The translations under genes were made by a program, and so were the position numbers. A stretch of DNA of 64,000 bases from Coix lacryma-jobi var. lacryma-jobi (Eukaryota > Streptophyta > Magnoliopsida > Poales > Poaceae). Positions 32,706-44,180 of the stretch are shown here, piece by piece. The notes beneath the pieces were generated by a model. That model made no database searches, had not been told where the DNA came from, and saw only the letters and a list, made by a program, of their open reading frames with translations. The DNA lies in assembly GCA_009763385.1 (NCBI GenBank), contig CM019823.1, positions 48,811,528-48,875,527 on the forward strand, written 5' to 3'. The number at the start of each line of letters is the position of its first letter. The first letter of the stretch is position 1.

Positions 32706-33763
32706 TTGGAGGACATTTGGTTGGTGGATTCCGGTTGCTCGAGGCACATGACTGGAAACGCCAAGTGGTTCTCCAGCCTTAGCCCTGTTGCCGGAAAGGA
32801 GTTTATCACCTTCAGCGACAATAGTAAAGGTAAGGTTTGTCTCGCGGGTCGGTGCGGGTTAATGAGCACTTTGTGTTGCGCGATGTTGCTCTTGTTTCTA
32901 ACCTGCATTTTAACCTTCTCTCTGTTTCGCAACTTTTTGATGATGACTATGAGATTCGTTTTAAACCGAATCTCAGTCGCATTTTAGATCCTCAGGGCAA
33001 TCTTGTATGTTTGATTTCGCCCTTTGGGAAGGTCTTTCGCGTGAATTTCTCGGAGTCGTTTGGTGTTTCCCGCTGTCTTTTGGCTAGTCCTTCTTCCTCC
33101 GATCTTTGGAAGTGGCATAGGAGGCTCGACTACTTAAGCTTCGACTTGCTTGCAAGACTTAGCTCACTTGGCCTAATCCGAGGATTGCCCAAGCTGTCGA
33201 TGGAGAAGGATCTAGTTTGCCATTCTTGTAGACATGGAAAGATGGTTGCCGCTCCCCACCATCCAGTGACTAAGGTCATGACTTTGCACCCTGGAGAGCT
33301 TTTACACATGGATCTTGTTGGTCCGGCTCGGGTGAGCTCAGTTGGGGGGAAGTGGTATGTTTTGGTTGTTGTCGATGATTTTTTGAGATATTCGTGGGTC
33401 TTCTTTTTGACTGAGAAGACTGAGACTTTCTCATTTGCTCGCAATTTGATTTTGCGTCTTCAGAACGAGTTCCCTATGAACTCGATGCGAGCTATTAGAA
33501 GTGATAATGGTTCCGAATTCAAGAATTCGGATTTTGAGAAGTTTTGTAACTCTTTGGGTTTAGAGCATCAGTTTTCTTCCCCCTACACACCGCCCCAAAA
33601 TGGTGTTGTAGAGAAGAAAAATCGGACCCTTGTTGAGATGGCCAGGACGATGCTCGATGAGCATAGGACTCCTTGGCGATATTGGGCCAAAGCTATGAAC
33701 ACTGCATGCTACATTTCAAATCGCATTTTTCTAAGAGCTTTTTTTGAAAAAGACCTCTTATGA
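32706..33763 (+). pseudogene. Sirevirus B protease-integrase region, disrupted
   Basis: The protease motif WLVDSGCSRHMTG (about 32718-32760) is in one frame. A shift near 32835 moves to the frame with LLSVSQLFDD, the GAG pre-integrase part (LWKWHRRLDYLSFDLLARL ... CHSCRHGK) and the integrase core: HMDLVGP, IRSDNGSEF and PPQNGVVEKKNRTL supply D, D and E. In related elements the zinc finger reads HRRLGH; here LDY replaces LGH, so the second histidine of the HHCC finger is lost. An extra T in the T-run near 33735 ends the frame at 33763. Confidence 0.85.
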
Positions 33764-35894
33764 GTTGCGTTTTGGTAGACAGCCCAAGGTGAGTTATTTT
33801 AGAGTCTTCGGTTGCCATTGTTTTATATTGAAGAAAGGCAACCTGGATAAATTTGAGTCTCGTTCTTCTGACGGTGTATTTTTGGGTTATGGCACTCACA
33901 CTCGCGCATATTGTGTACTTAACCTTGATACTAACCGAGTCATGGAGACATCTGATGTCACCTTCGACGAGACCATGGTTTGTCCTTCTTCTCGTTTTGA
34001 GCATGCAGGTGATCACGAGGTTGGTGAGCCTCTTTTCGATGACGAGGACGAGGATGCTGAAGGTATGGGTGACCCAGCATCGCCTCCACCTGCTGTGCCG
34101 CAAAGAGCGGCTTCTACGACAACTCACGGCCGTGACATGTCTTCTTCCTGGGGGCCGTGGGATCCGCCACCCCGAGCGGTACCTTTTGTACCCGGGGAGG
34201 CACCAGCTGCTGTTGAGGGGGAGGCTACTTCAGCTCGGGAGGCGCCACGACACATCCAGCGCTAGCACCCCCCTCAGCAGATGATCGGCAGCATCGACGA
34301 ACGCGTCACTCGGTCCAGGTCACAGCACATCTCTCACTTTGCTCATTCTGCTTTTGTTGCTGATTTTGATCCCCGAAATATTGGACACGCTTTGACGGAT
34401 CCCGATTGGGTCAACGCCATGCATGAGGAGTTAGAAAATTTTGAGCGAAATCCGGTTTGGGTTCTAGTTCCACCTCCTCCAAACTGTAATCCTATTGGGA
34501 CAAAATGGGTTTTCAAAAACAAACAAGGAGAGGATGGCCACATTGTGAGGAACAAAGCGCGCCTTGTGGCCAAGGGTTATAGTCAGAAGGTGGGGATAGA
34601 CTATGAGGAGACTTTTGCTCCTGTAGCTCGTTTGGAGGCTATTAGGATACTCTTGGCCTTTGCTGCATCCAAAGGTTTCAAACTTTTTCAAATGGATGTC
34701 AAGAGTGCCTTCTTAAACGGTTACATAGAAGAGGAAGTTTATGTTGAGCAACCCCCCGGTTTTGAAAATCCCAAGTTTCCGAACCATGTTTTCAAACTCC
34801 ACAAAGCTTTATATGGTTTGAAACAAGCCCCTAGAGCCTGGTACGACAGGTTGAAAACCTTTTTGCTTGCTAAGGGTTTTAAAATGGGATGTGTAGATAA
34901 AACGCTCTTTCTCCTCAGACAAGGCAAAGACACTCTCTTGGTCCAGATTTACGTGGATGATATCATTTTCGATGGTTCTTCTCATGCCTTGGTTGCCAAG
35001 TTTGCAAATACTATGAGCAGGGAGTTCGAGATGAGCATGATGGGCGAGTTGACATTCTTTCTCGGGTTGCAAATTAAGCAATCCCGAGAGGGGACGTTTG
35101 TGCACCAGGGCAAGTACACCAAGGACTTGCTGAAGCGGTTCGATATGGGTGAGGCCAAGCCTCTTCCAACACCCATGTCGACGACGACTGCCCTGGATGC
35201 GGACAAGGATGGAGAAGCAGTGGACCAGAAGGAGTACCGAAGCATGATCGGGTCGCTGCTCTACCTGACGGCGACACGCCCGGACATCCAGTTCGCGGTG
35301 TGTCTGTGCGCGCGCTTTCAGGCGTCGCCGCGCACTTCTCACCGTCAGGCGGTGAAGCGCATTTTCAGGTACCTTCGCTTCACACTTGAGTTTGGGATTT
35401 GGTATTCTGCTTCCTCCACCCTCTCCCTTTGCGGTTATTCCGAGGCCGATTTTGCTGGTTGCCGTATTGAGCGCAAGTCCACTTCTGGGACTTGCCAGTT
35501 TATTGGTTCTTCTCTTGTATCGTGGTCTTCTCGCAAGCAGTCTAGTGTCACTCAGTCAACCACAGAGGCTGAATATGTTGCTGCGGCTAGCTGCTGTTCT
35601 CAGTTGCTTTGGATGATGGCCACTTTGCGTGATTTTGGTCTGAGCTTTTCTCGCGTCCCTCTGCTTTGTGACATCACGAGTGCTATTAGCGTTGCTAAGA
35701 ACCCCGTGCTTCACTCGAAGACCAAACACATTGATGTGCGCTTTCATTTTTTGCGTGACCACCAGGAGAAGGGTGATATCGACCTTCGCCATGTCGATAC
35801 TCATCATCAGTTGGCTGATATTTTCACCAAGCCTTTAGACGAACCAACCTTTAATCGGTTGAGGGGTGAGCTTGGTGTGTGTTTCCCCTTTTAG
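33744..35894 (+). pseudogene. Sirevirus B integrase C-terminus, reverse transcriptase and RNase H
   Basis: From 33744 the frame gives the integrase tail (SYELRFGRQPKVSYFRVFGC, FLGYGTHTRAYCVLN) and an acidic linker. A TAG at 34263-34265 interrupts in frame. From 34281 a 537-codon open stretch carries the complete Copia RT (KWVFKNKQGEDG, QMDVKSAFLNG, catalytic YVDDIIF near 34950-34970, LYLTATRPDIQFAV) and RNase H (GYSEADFAG, KSTSGTCQF, STTEAEYVA, KTKHIDVRFHFLRD, ADIFTKPL). RT and RNase H have all hallmark motifs and no internal break. Confidence 0.9.
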
Positions 35895-37473
35895 ATGGGG
35901 GAAACATTTTGGTTCTTGTATTATAGACTGACTTTTCTTCGTTTTGTCTTTCTTTTCTTTTGGATTTCAGCATACACATTTACATTCTTAGCTTCATGTA
36001 TATAATCATTAGAATGTAACTATGCTCTATGTAGTATGCTCTGATGCTTATGTTGATGCTTGTAGCTTATGCTCTTTCTGATCACTAGTACATGTTGTGA
36101 GCTGAGCTATTTTAAAATGGTGAATTTGTTTAATAAACTTAAAATCTGAAAATGTTCACCATTGAGATATGCAACTAGCATGTGTAGGATGTGTTGAATT
36201 CACTCGTGCTTTTCATATATGCTAGGTTGCTATGTCTCTAGTTCTGAGTCATTCACTTGCTTGGTTTGGTCATATTCTGTTTAAAATTTGAACCAAGTTT
36301 TTAAGTGAATTGAAAAGATCGAGATGGGATTGCTTGTCAACACCTCACGGTATCGAGACTGTTTCTCATTGCACTTTGAGTTAAACTTGAGCCGTGTAGT
36401 GTATGACCGAAACCGATGCTTTAAGCTTCTGATTGCATATGCATAGGCTTCGCTCGGTTGAAAAGTTAGGCAATGACAAGCTTTCAACCTCTCGCAATCA
36501 CATGCTAATATTTGAACTTGTGCAATTTCACCGCTGCAACTCCGATTTAATTTTTGAAATCACAAGTGTATGGTTCATTCTTAAGCATGATGATTGAACT
36601 TTGCTAGGGGTAGTTCACCTTGTATACATGCTTAGCACTTGTTCGGATTCCTGTCTATACATGTTTAGTGCTATTTTTATGGTGACTATCTTTTGGCTAC
36701 AAACTGCTCACTTTGCTCATATGTTCATATTTCGTATTTCGTGATCAGTTTGAGCCTTTGCTATATGAGTGCTTAGTTGTGTCATTAGAGTTATACTGTT
36801 TAGAGCATCTTTGCATTCTTCTGACTATATGCCTGAAGCTGCTAACTTGCATTTTGACTCATATGCATTTTGGAAGAGGGAGAGTTTCTCTTGTTGGCTT
36901 TTGATGATGCCTTTGCTGAGGGGGAGAACTTCCACTTGATTAGTGCATTTTCAACTAAGGGGGAGAATTTGCAAATCATATGCTTCCTGGGTGTTCAACT
37001 AAGGCGAAGTTGTGTTCAACTAAGGGGAAGTTTTCATTAAGGGGGAGAAATTTTTTAAATCTTGTGCTTCTCATGTTGGACCTAGTGGGAGTTTTCCTAG
37101 TTGTAAGCGCTATTTGAGGGGGAGCTTTGCTGCTTTCTGTTGGCCGTAAGGCATTGGTATCGAGATTTCTTGCTAGTTGTGTTGAGCCTCTGTGCCTCTA
37201 TCTTGAGGGACTAGCATTTTTGCTTCGATTTTTCAGTTGGTGTTGGCTAGCGATGTTGAGCCTGTTCTACCTCTTCTTGAGGGCTAGCTTCGCTTTGCTT
37301 GGTTGCATCGAGCCGTTGCCCATGTCTTTGGGGACCAAGTTGTTTTGCTCCTTCCACTTGACCTTCTTCGGCTTTGCTATGCTTTTGGGTCATTTGGTCG
37401 AGTTCTCTCTTCTCCTTCTTCCTTCCTTCTTCCTTCATTATGATTTGTGTGAGTAGTTGACAATGCACTCATC
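35895..37473 (+). other. Sirevirus B 3' untranslated tail with repeated polypurine tracts
   Basis: No gene. Purine tracts resembling the functional one recur at 36919-36928, 36957-36967, 37022-37030, 37039-37050 and 37116-37124 before the terminal tract. Multiple polypurine tracts in the 3' region are a recognised Sirevirus trait. No env-like frame is visible. Confidence 0.8.
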
Positions 37474-37484
37474 AAGGGGGAGAT
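37474..37484 (+). promoter_or_regulatory. Polypurine tract of Sirevirus B
   Basis: AAGGGGGAGAT ends at the base before the 3' LTR start TGCGGATACATGGG at 37485. Plus-strand primer site. Confidence 0.9.
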
Positions 37485-39623
37485 TGCGGATACATGGGTG
37501 TATGCCGAGTCTCGGTGTGATGAGTGATTGTCAACAGGTTTGATCACAGGTTCTTTGGCTTGTGTTGTGCAGGTGTCGAGCCTGGAGACAGTGATCGAGG
37601 GCAAGGTGAAGGTCAAGTAGAGACGTGTCGTGCCGATGGACCGGGAGCGGTGAAGGGCGGACGTGAGGCTTGGACTGAGGGACCGGTGGCCTGAGGATCA
37701 GCTGTGGTGGCTGACAGCCTGGGACAGCGACGAGCGGAGGCTTATGAGGCACGGTGTTGCTCGGGTCGAGGACCTGGGGACACGTGTCGATGGACGGGGT
37801 GCACGGGCGGTGCATCCCCTCTACAACGCCAGTTTGGTGGTTCAGCCAGAGAAAAACCATCGGGTGGACGGTTTCCGAGTTTGGGCCACAAAACTCGGGT
37901 GCTCGGTTTCTAGGTTTGGGCCACAAAACCTGGGCATGCGGCGGGTTTCTGAGTTTGGGCCACAAAACTTGGGCTGAGGACGGTTTCCAGGTTTGGGCCT
38001 CAAAACCTGGGCACTGGAGGGTTTCCTGGTTTCGGCCACAAAACCAGGGGACGGACTTGGAGGCTGGTTTCCCGGTTTGGGCCTCAAAACCGGGGGATGG
38101 CGTGAAGGCCTGGTTTCCCAGTTTCGGCCACAAAACCGGGGGTGCGGCGTCCGAGAAAAGGACGGGCAGAGCGGTGGCGACACGTGGCGGCAATCGGAAG
38201 GTTGCGTCGAGGCAACACTTCGAGTTGTGCGGGCGTGGCTGTCGGATCACCACTTACCACGAGTTGGTCCAGAATAACCTTAGGGTTTAGCTGGTTCGCT
38301 CTGTAATTAGTTAGGGGTAGAGTGGGAATTAGGATTAGTTAGAATTAGGATAAGTAGGGGGAGACACCCACCTCCCCATTTATCTCAGTCATTTTGCTCT
38401 TTGCACTTAGGGTTTCCTGCTCTCCCAATCCCCTGCTGTAGCTAGCTGAGATCCGCAGAGAACCTTGCCTCTGTGTACTTGAGATTTTGAGGAAGTGAGG
38501 CCGTAACCTCACTGTCGTAGCGTGTGTTTGCTACACGGTTGCAGATTGATGTGTTGATTCACGTTTTGGTTTGTGTTCTTCACGTTCTTCGTTTCTCCGC
38601 GTTTTTCCCGTCGCTCGATCTTCCTCTCTAGTGCGTCTTTGTGAAATCCATTTGAATCATTTTGTTTGTTTCATCGAGGAGGTCATTTTGACCAAAGGAA
38701 TTCATCTAACTCCTCATGAACGAATAGATCGGGACGATTTCGTTTTCATGGCGCTTTTTCGGTTCATCCACCTTCCCTTTTGATTTCCCGGAGATTTAGT
38801 CGATTTGAGCGGATGATTTCTTGGGGATAGTCTTCTAACTACTCCGTGATCATCCTCTCCAAGTTTGGGAACGTGGGATTTTGATTTGGATCAGATTTGG
38901 AGAGATTTGGAGAGAAGGCGACCAAAATCGCCCTCTCTGCAAGGTCGCAGACAGTCCGCGGTTTACACCGGTGGACAGTCCGGGCGTCGGGGTCCAGCCG
39001 GGTCAGTGGCTATGTTCTTCGGCCAGTTTGAGTTTTCGTGACCGGTGGACAGTCCGCAGTTCAAAGTCGCGGACAGTCCGGGACTTGTCCAGGAGACTTC
39101 AGCAAGTTTGTTGTTTTCGGTATTTTGCAGGCGGACAGTCTGGGTTTTCTTTGCGGACAGTCCGCCCTTGCCGCGGAGAGTCCGGGACTGGGGGGCCAGA
39201 CAGTCTGGGACCCTGCTGAAGGGTGCTTTTCAGTGCATTTGCCATCTCGGCTTTTCCGCTTGGTTTTCGGACTTCTCGTTTGGCCCTAGAGTTAACCAAG
39301 AAACATTTCTAAGTATCTTTGCTACTTGTTAGCATTGGTATTTGGAGATTTCTCGGCGTAGCCCTCAATCTACGTTCGGGACTCGGTTTTCAAGGGGTAA
39401 ACTTGAGTTGGAGCTTTTGGTCTTTGGTTTGCTTGTGCTTGGTAGTGCTCCGCTGTGATCCTAGGGATCATCCACCCTCTTCCAAGGGTCGTGAGCATCA
39501 CGGTTTCGATCGAAGCTTTTGGGGGTTGATTTTGGGACATTTGGCCAAAGTTTCGAGAGAAATTTGATTGGCTCCCATTAACCCCCCCTCTGGTCGCCTT
39601 GCTATTGCATTCTCGGTCCTTCA
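37485..39623 (+). repeat. Sirevirus B 3' LTR, 2139 bp
   Basis: Same length as the 5' LTR after removal of its insertion. Differences from the 5' LTR are mostly C/T and G/A, for example in TGCGGATAC against TGCGAATAC. Ends CTCGGTCCTTCA, followed by the CTTGT duplication. Confidence 0.95.
37875..38140 (+). repeat. Dyad array in Sirevirus B 3' LTR
   Basis: Seven units homologous one-to-one with 24352-24617. Several arms carry single C-to-T changes (for example CTAGGTTT/AAACCTGG, CTGAGTTT/AAACTTGG), giving G-T pairs, so this copy shows decay rather than fresh covariation. Confidence 0.9.
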
Positions 39624-40040
39624 CTTGTTCACAATCGTTTGGAAACGAGCGAACATAGCGTCAATCGTCTCTCCCTCCAACTGAACAAAGTTCTCGTATT
39701 CCCGCTTGAATGTCTCGAAGAGCCTGGTCTTGACCTGAGTGGTCCCCTCGTGATAGCTCTGAAGCTTCACCCAGATCTCTTGAGCAGTCTGAAGCTCGGA
39801 AACACGCTCGAACTCAGGAAGGGAGATGTTGGCCAAAAGCGCGTTACGAGCCTTAGAGTTGGCCTCGTGTTGGTCAATTTGGTGCTGACCAACTCGAGCC
39901 ACAAGAACCACGTAATCGGCATCCTCACATATCTCCCACACAGAAGATCCGATGCTGTTGAGATAAGCACGCATCCGAATCTTCCAATAGGGATAGTTCG
40001 TCCCATCGAAATAGGGAGCCTTGCCATTCCCTCGATCCAT
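39624..40040 (-). pseudogene. Sirevirus A gag, N-terminal piece (copy 2)
   Basis: Starts MDRGNGKAPYFDGTNYPYWK at 40040, near-identical to copy 1 (1418 downward), and runs to FARFQTIVNK, where Sirevirus B is inserted. The remainder continues at 23961. The first five bases, CTTGT, are the target duplication. Confidence 0.88.
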
Positions 40041-40090
40041 GTCACCCTTAGGATCTGAAACCGATTAAGGTAGAGAAGATCCTTAACCGG

Positions 40091-40103
40091 CTCTGATACT
40101 AAT
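40091..40103 (-). promoter_or_regulatory. Primer-binding site of Sirevirus A copy 2
   Basis: Minus strand ATTAGTATCAGAG, identical to copy 1, adjoining the LTR end at 40104. Confidence 0.8.
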
Positions 40104-41449
40104 TGAAGTACCGAATTGGTGACTAGAGAGGGGGTGAATGGGAGCCTCAAATTTGAACTTGTGAAATAGATAGCCCTTGTTCCAGAAAGTCACCGCAAAA
40201 GCAAGACACAGGCTTGCAAGTGTCCATGACCCTAGATGTAGGCTGGATGCCTCCTAGAAGCACAACAGGACACTACACAACCCAAGAAGTCCAACGCAAA
40301 AACCGGAAACCAAATCCGAAGTCGAATGAACAAGCGGCGGACGAAACAGTGAAGTTTTCACTGCATAGGACGCTGGCAGCGTCCGATGCCAACTCACCGG
40401 ACGCGTCCGATGCAAACAGGTCCTCTCTGGAACCTTACTGTGTGACCATCGGACCCTGCTACAGTATCTGGTCAACGTCCGATGCTCAGGCTCCGGCGCG
40501 TCCGATGCCCAACAGATGCATCCGATGCCCAGTGTCCGATGTTCACTCAGAAAACAACACAGCATCCAAAAACAACACGTGTCACCGGAGCGTCCGATGC
40601 TATGAACAGCAGCGTCCGATGCCCCCGAAAACAACACAGTTCTTCGGTGATTCAACCCGATCTCCTCCGAATCAAAAGTACTAGGGCTGAGATTCGATCT
40701 GAGAGGTCACAAGGATGTTAGTGAGCTACTCCTAAGAGATCATGGCTCGAACCTAACTCCAAATCGGTGAATTGAAGAAGTTTGGGGGAAACGGGAAGAA
40801 AATCGATCCAACACAAAAATAGCCCGATCTACTAGCTTGTGAGGTTTGAGATGAATTCCTTCGGTGAAAAGATGTGCCTCACGACCTAGAAGAAGTATGT
40901 TCAAGTGGAATCAAAAACCGTTCCTCGGAGAGGGAGAATTGAGCAAAACTCTGGGAAAGGAAAACTGAAAACGCGAAAAACTCTAGAACAAAACGTAAAT
41001 CGACTCGGGATTTCAACCGTGTGTCTACCACATGAGACAAGAGGTGAGATTACAGTCTCACTTCCTCAAAATCTCCAGTACACAGAGGTATTGTCCACTA
41101 TGCGGATCACAGGCAGCGAGGTATGATTGAAACCTAAGCGGGGGGCTAGAGAGAGAGCTCAGGAAACAAAATGTTGCGAGGATAGGGAGAGAGGAGGGGT
41201 GCCTCTCTTATTTATAGCCTAATACAATAATCCCCTTCTACTCCTAGATACAAGAGCGAAGCGGCCAACCCTAGGGGTATCCCGGTCCAACTCTGCTGGT
41301 TGACGATCTGACAGCCACGCGCCTTCCTCATCCTTAGCTTCGCCTCGACGCAAGCCTCAGGATGCTGCCACGTGCCGCCCGATCGACCGCCGCGCCTTCC
41401 CAGCCTCTCTATGCCGCCACGCGTCGACCGTCCTTTTTGCGGACCTCCC

Positions 41450-41692
41450 CCCGGTTTTGAGGCCAAAACCGGGAAACCTGGGCCTTCCCCCGGTTTTGAG
41501 GTTGAAACCGGGAAACCTGTCCTCCGGCTGAGTTTGGCCCAAACTCAAAAACCCGCGAGCCCAGGTTTTGAGGCCCAAACCTAGAAACCATACTCGCCGA
41601 GTTTTGAGGCCCAAACTCGGAAACCGGCCACCCCTAGTTTTTGAGGCCCAAACTCGGAAACCGTCGAGGGCAGTTTTTTTGAGGCTCAACTA
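41450..41692 (-). repeat. Dyad array in Sirevirus A LTR, copy 2
   Basis: Seven units matching 2843-3086. Clear ones have arms CCCGGTTT/AAACCGGG, CCAGGTTT/AAACCTAG and CCGAGTTT/AAACTCGG. In copy 2 the second unit also reads a perfect CCCGGTTT/AAACCGGG. Confidence 0.85.
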
Positions 41693-41869
41693 CCAAATCC
41701 GCGCCGTAGACGGGATGTGGTTCACACACCCCGAGTTCAAGCACCGATGCCGGAGCATGTCCAGCTTCCATGCCGGCACAGTGCATTCGCCATCCTTCTC
41801 GGCTTCCCGCCAAGTGTCATGACGCCATCACCTTCCTCCCGACTCGGCCGATGCACCGCACATCCCCAT

Positions 41870-43823
41870 TGTTGATGGTCCTTAAACACCTGTTTTACCA
41901 TCAACATTTGACCCTAAAATCCACCAAAAAGGCATGAAATGTAGTCAAATAGGTTTCAAACTAACCAAATTCCACATGTCCATAGAATTTTATTTGAATG
42001 CAGGATTTGAACCAAATTTGGACATATGGACCCACCAGAGGCCAAGCCCACTCAGCAGGGCCCAAATGGGCCTAAGGGGGGTGGTGCCCGCCACCTCTAA
42101 GTGGCGCCCGCCACTTGGGTTGGCCCAAGTTCCACTCCCTGCCACATCACCGATCCGTGTGACCTCCCCAAGGCCAAATCTTGGCCCTTGGTCACTAGGT
42201 CAGTGGCATCGGACGGCTCAGGATGAAGTGGCGTGGATCAAGGCTGAATGGCGGTTACTCAGACATGCAACCGACTTCCAAACCACCTTGGACAACCACC
42301 TGGAGGCCATAGGATCAAAGACGGTGCATCCAGCGGCCAGGAGACTGGCGGCCGCCAGTAGAGGGTGGCGCCCGCCACCTGACCTAACCCTAGTTCGGTT
42401 GGCTGCCCCCTATAAGTACCCCCCTCACTCCTCAAGACTATAAATACCCCCCTGGTGGCACCATTCCACACCATACACCAACATCCCAGAGAAACACCAA
42501 GCAAGAGAAGCAAGTGAGAGTTAGGTTAGAAGCTCAGAGAGTTTAGGCAAGTAGGTAGCTAGTAGAGCAAGGCATCTTCGCCCTCGCGGTAGCGCTGCTC
42601 AAGGCTTAGCTCAAGAGTAGAGGCGTGCGAGTGATCGGTCCTGGAGCTGGGAAGAGTCTTCCTTCATCTCCAGTTTAGGTTTTGCTCTTGTTACTCAAGC
42701 ACTTTACTATATTCTATTTCATCATTTCAAGTATTACTTTATTCTACTTATCAGTATTGAGTGGTATACTTGATAGATTGCTTGAGTGCCTAGCTATCCT
42801 ACAGTTCAATTCACTTAGCCATAGTAGTTAATATCTAGTGAGCTTAGTGTTTTATCTTTGCCAATAGGTCGCTTAGTTAGTTTAGTGTTTATCTTATTAA
42901 GTCAAGTATTTGCTCTGACGTCCGCAAGGGTGTCTCTATTCAAAGCTAGGGTAGAGATAGTTAGAATATAATTGAGCGTGGTGCTTAGTTATAGACTTAC
43001 CTTCAGATACGGCTGGACCCCCGGATAGTTGTGGTAGGAAGCACGTGGTGACAGCCCCGTGCGCCTTGAATTCCACCACGTAGTTGGCCCAGTTTAACAG
43101 TAAGGCTCATTGTGCTAGCGTTCAACCTAAGTAAGTGGTAAAGGCTAGTACGCCTCGGTACTTGACAAGATAGGAATAAAACTATACTTAACTTAGTTGC
43201 TTTATTGACTTTTGCCTGTCTTGCTTCGTAGCTATCTTGCTTCGTTGTTATCTTGCTTTGTAGTTATCTAGGAGTAGTTAGTAGTTAGTTAGTTACCTTT
43301 AGTTAACCTATTCCTTTTATCTACCTATCCATCCACCTTACCATACCATCCATTTCATCCTTACCTATCCACCCATATATTCTTTCTAGCCTTTCATCCC
43401 CTCTCTTCCCTTCTCTCCTTTTTCCTTCTTTGACTCTCATCCCCTCCTTGACTCGACTCATACACCACCCTAGCCTTCCCTTGGGATCAAATAAATCGAC
43501 ACCTGGTACTCCCAGGCGAAGTGCTACTATGATAGTTCTGTGCGCTTGAAGAATCTCCTCTTGGTAGATTGCAACCTCTCTAGCTAGCTCCTACTAGTGT
43601 CGGGATTGACAACCCCATTTGACATTAGTAGATAGCTGCTTTAGCTTCACACCTTTAGGTATAGTGACTGGACTTGCTACAAGCACTTCTGACGCCGTTG
43701 CCAGGAATAGATTTCATAGTCTACTCCTAGTAACAACGTTAGCAAGTGCCAACAAGCATTTCTGGGCCGTTATCGGGGATAGTTGCCTAGCTCTATCTTT
43801 AGTGAAGCTAAGAACTACCAACA
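41870..43823 (+). mobile_element. Solo LTR of the gag-protease Gypsy family, 1954 bp
   Basis: Starts TGTTGATGGTCCTTAAACACC and ends GAACTACCAACA. Flanks are CCCAT and CTCAT, a 5-bp duplication with one change. It is the same family as the LTR at 44181-61442 but in the opposite orientation. Two TATA boxes lie at 42411 and 42439-42446. GGCGCCCGCCAC palindromic motifs recur (42090-42115, 42368). Two primer-site-like sequences sit in its last 140 bp. Confidence 0.88.
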
Positions 43824-44095
43824 CTCATGTGCTCTTGCTTGCCGATGCCACGTGCCAGCTACCACAGCTAGTCCTCAGGTCTCCTGGTCCGTCGGTCCAA
43901 GCCTCACGTCCGCCCTTCACCGCTCCCGGTCCATCGGCACAACACGTCTCTACTTGACCTTCACCTCACCTTCGACCACAGTCTCCGAGCTCTGCACCTA
44001 CACACCAACACAGCCAAGAGACATGTTGCCCGTTGACCGATCACTCATCACTCAGAAAGGGAACCACAAGGGCACATATCAACCTTGTGTTCGCA

Positions 44096-44180
44096 TGTTA
44101 TCTCAAAAATAAAAAGATAGGTACAAAAGCAAGTGTGTAGGGGGAAGGCATTCCCCGATTCATTAAGCAGGTATGATCGC
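44096..44180. other. Flank shared with 3530-3620
   Basis: The 85 bp outside the Sirevirus A LTR match the flank of copy 1 (ATCTCAAAAATAAAAAGATAG, GGCATTCCCCGATTCATTAAG), so the host sequence of both copies is the same Gypsy tail. Here it ends where the minus-strand Gypsy LTR begins. Confidence 0.85.

Larger units (their letters stand above)
23962..39623 (+). mobile_element. Sirevirus B, full-length Copia element with nested solo LTR
   Basis: Target duplication CTTGT at 23957-23961 and 39624-39628, inside Sirevirus A gag. The two LTRs are each 2139 bp once the nested solo LTR (26040-29950 plus its AGAAA duplication) is removed. Internal order: PBS, gag with extended C terminus, protease, integrase, reverse transcriptase, RNase H, then a 1.6-kb untranslated tail with repeated polypurine tracts. 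LTR differences by eye are about 4% and mostly transitions. Two in-frame stops and several frameshifts make it non-autonomous. Confidence 0.93.
40104..44095 (-). mobile_element. Sirevirus A 5' LTR (copy 2), split by a solo Gypsy LTR
   Basis: LTR sequence is 40104-41869 plus 43829-44095, about 2033 bp without the insertion. It is collinear with copy 1 (1482-3529), including the CGTCCGATG array (about 40365-40625), the TATA box and the dyad array (41450-41692). Outer end TGCGAACACAAGG on the minus strand at 44095. Confidence 0.88.

Noticed and set aside
35895..37473. Possible env-like gene after RNase H in Sirevirus B
   Set aside because: No frame longer than about 110 codons and no membrane-protein pattern consistent between frames; the region is better explained as an untranslated tail with polypurine tracts.
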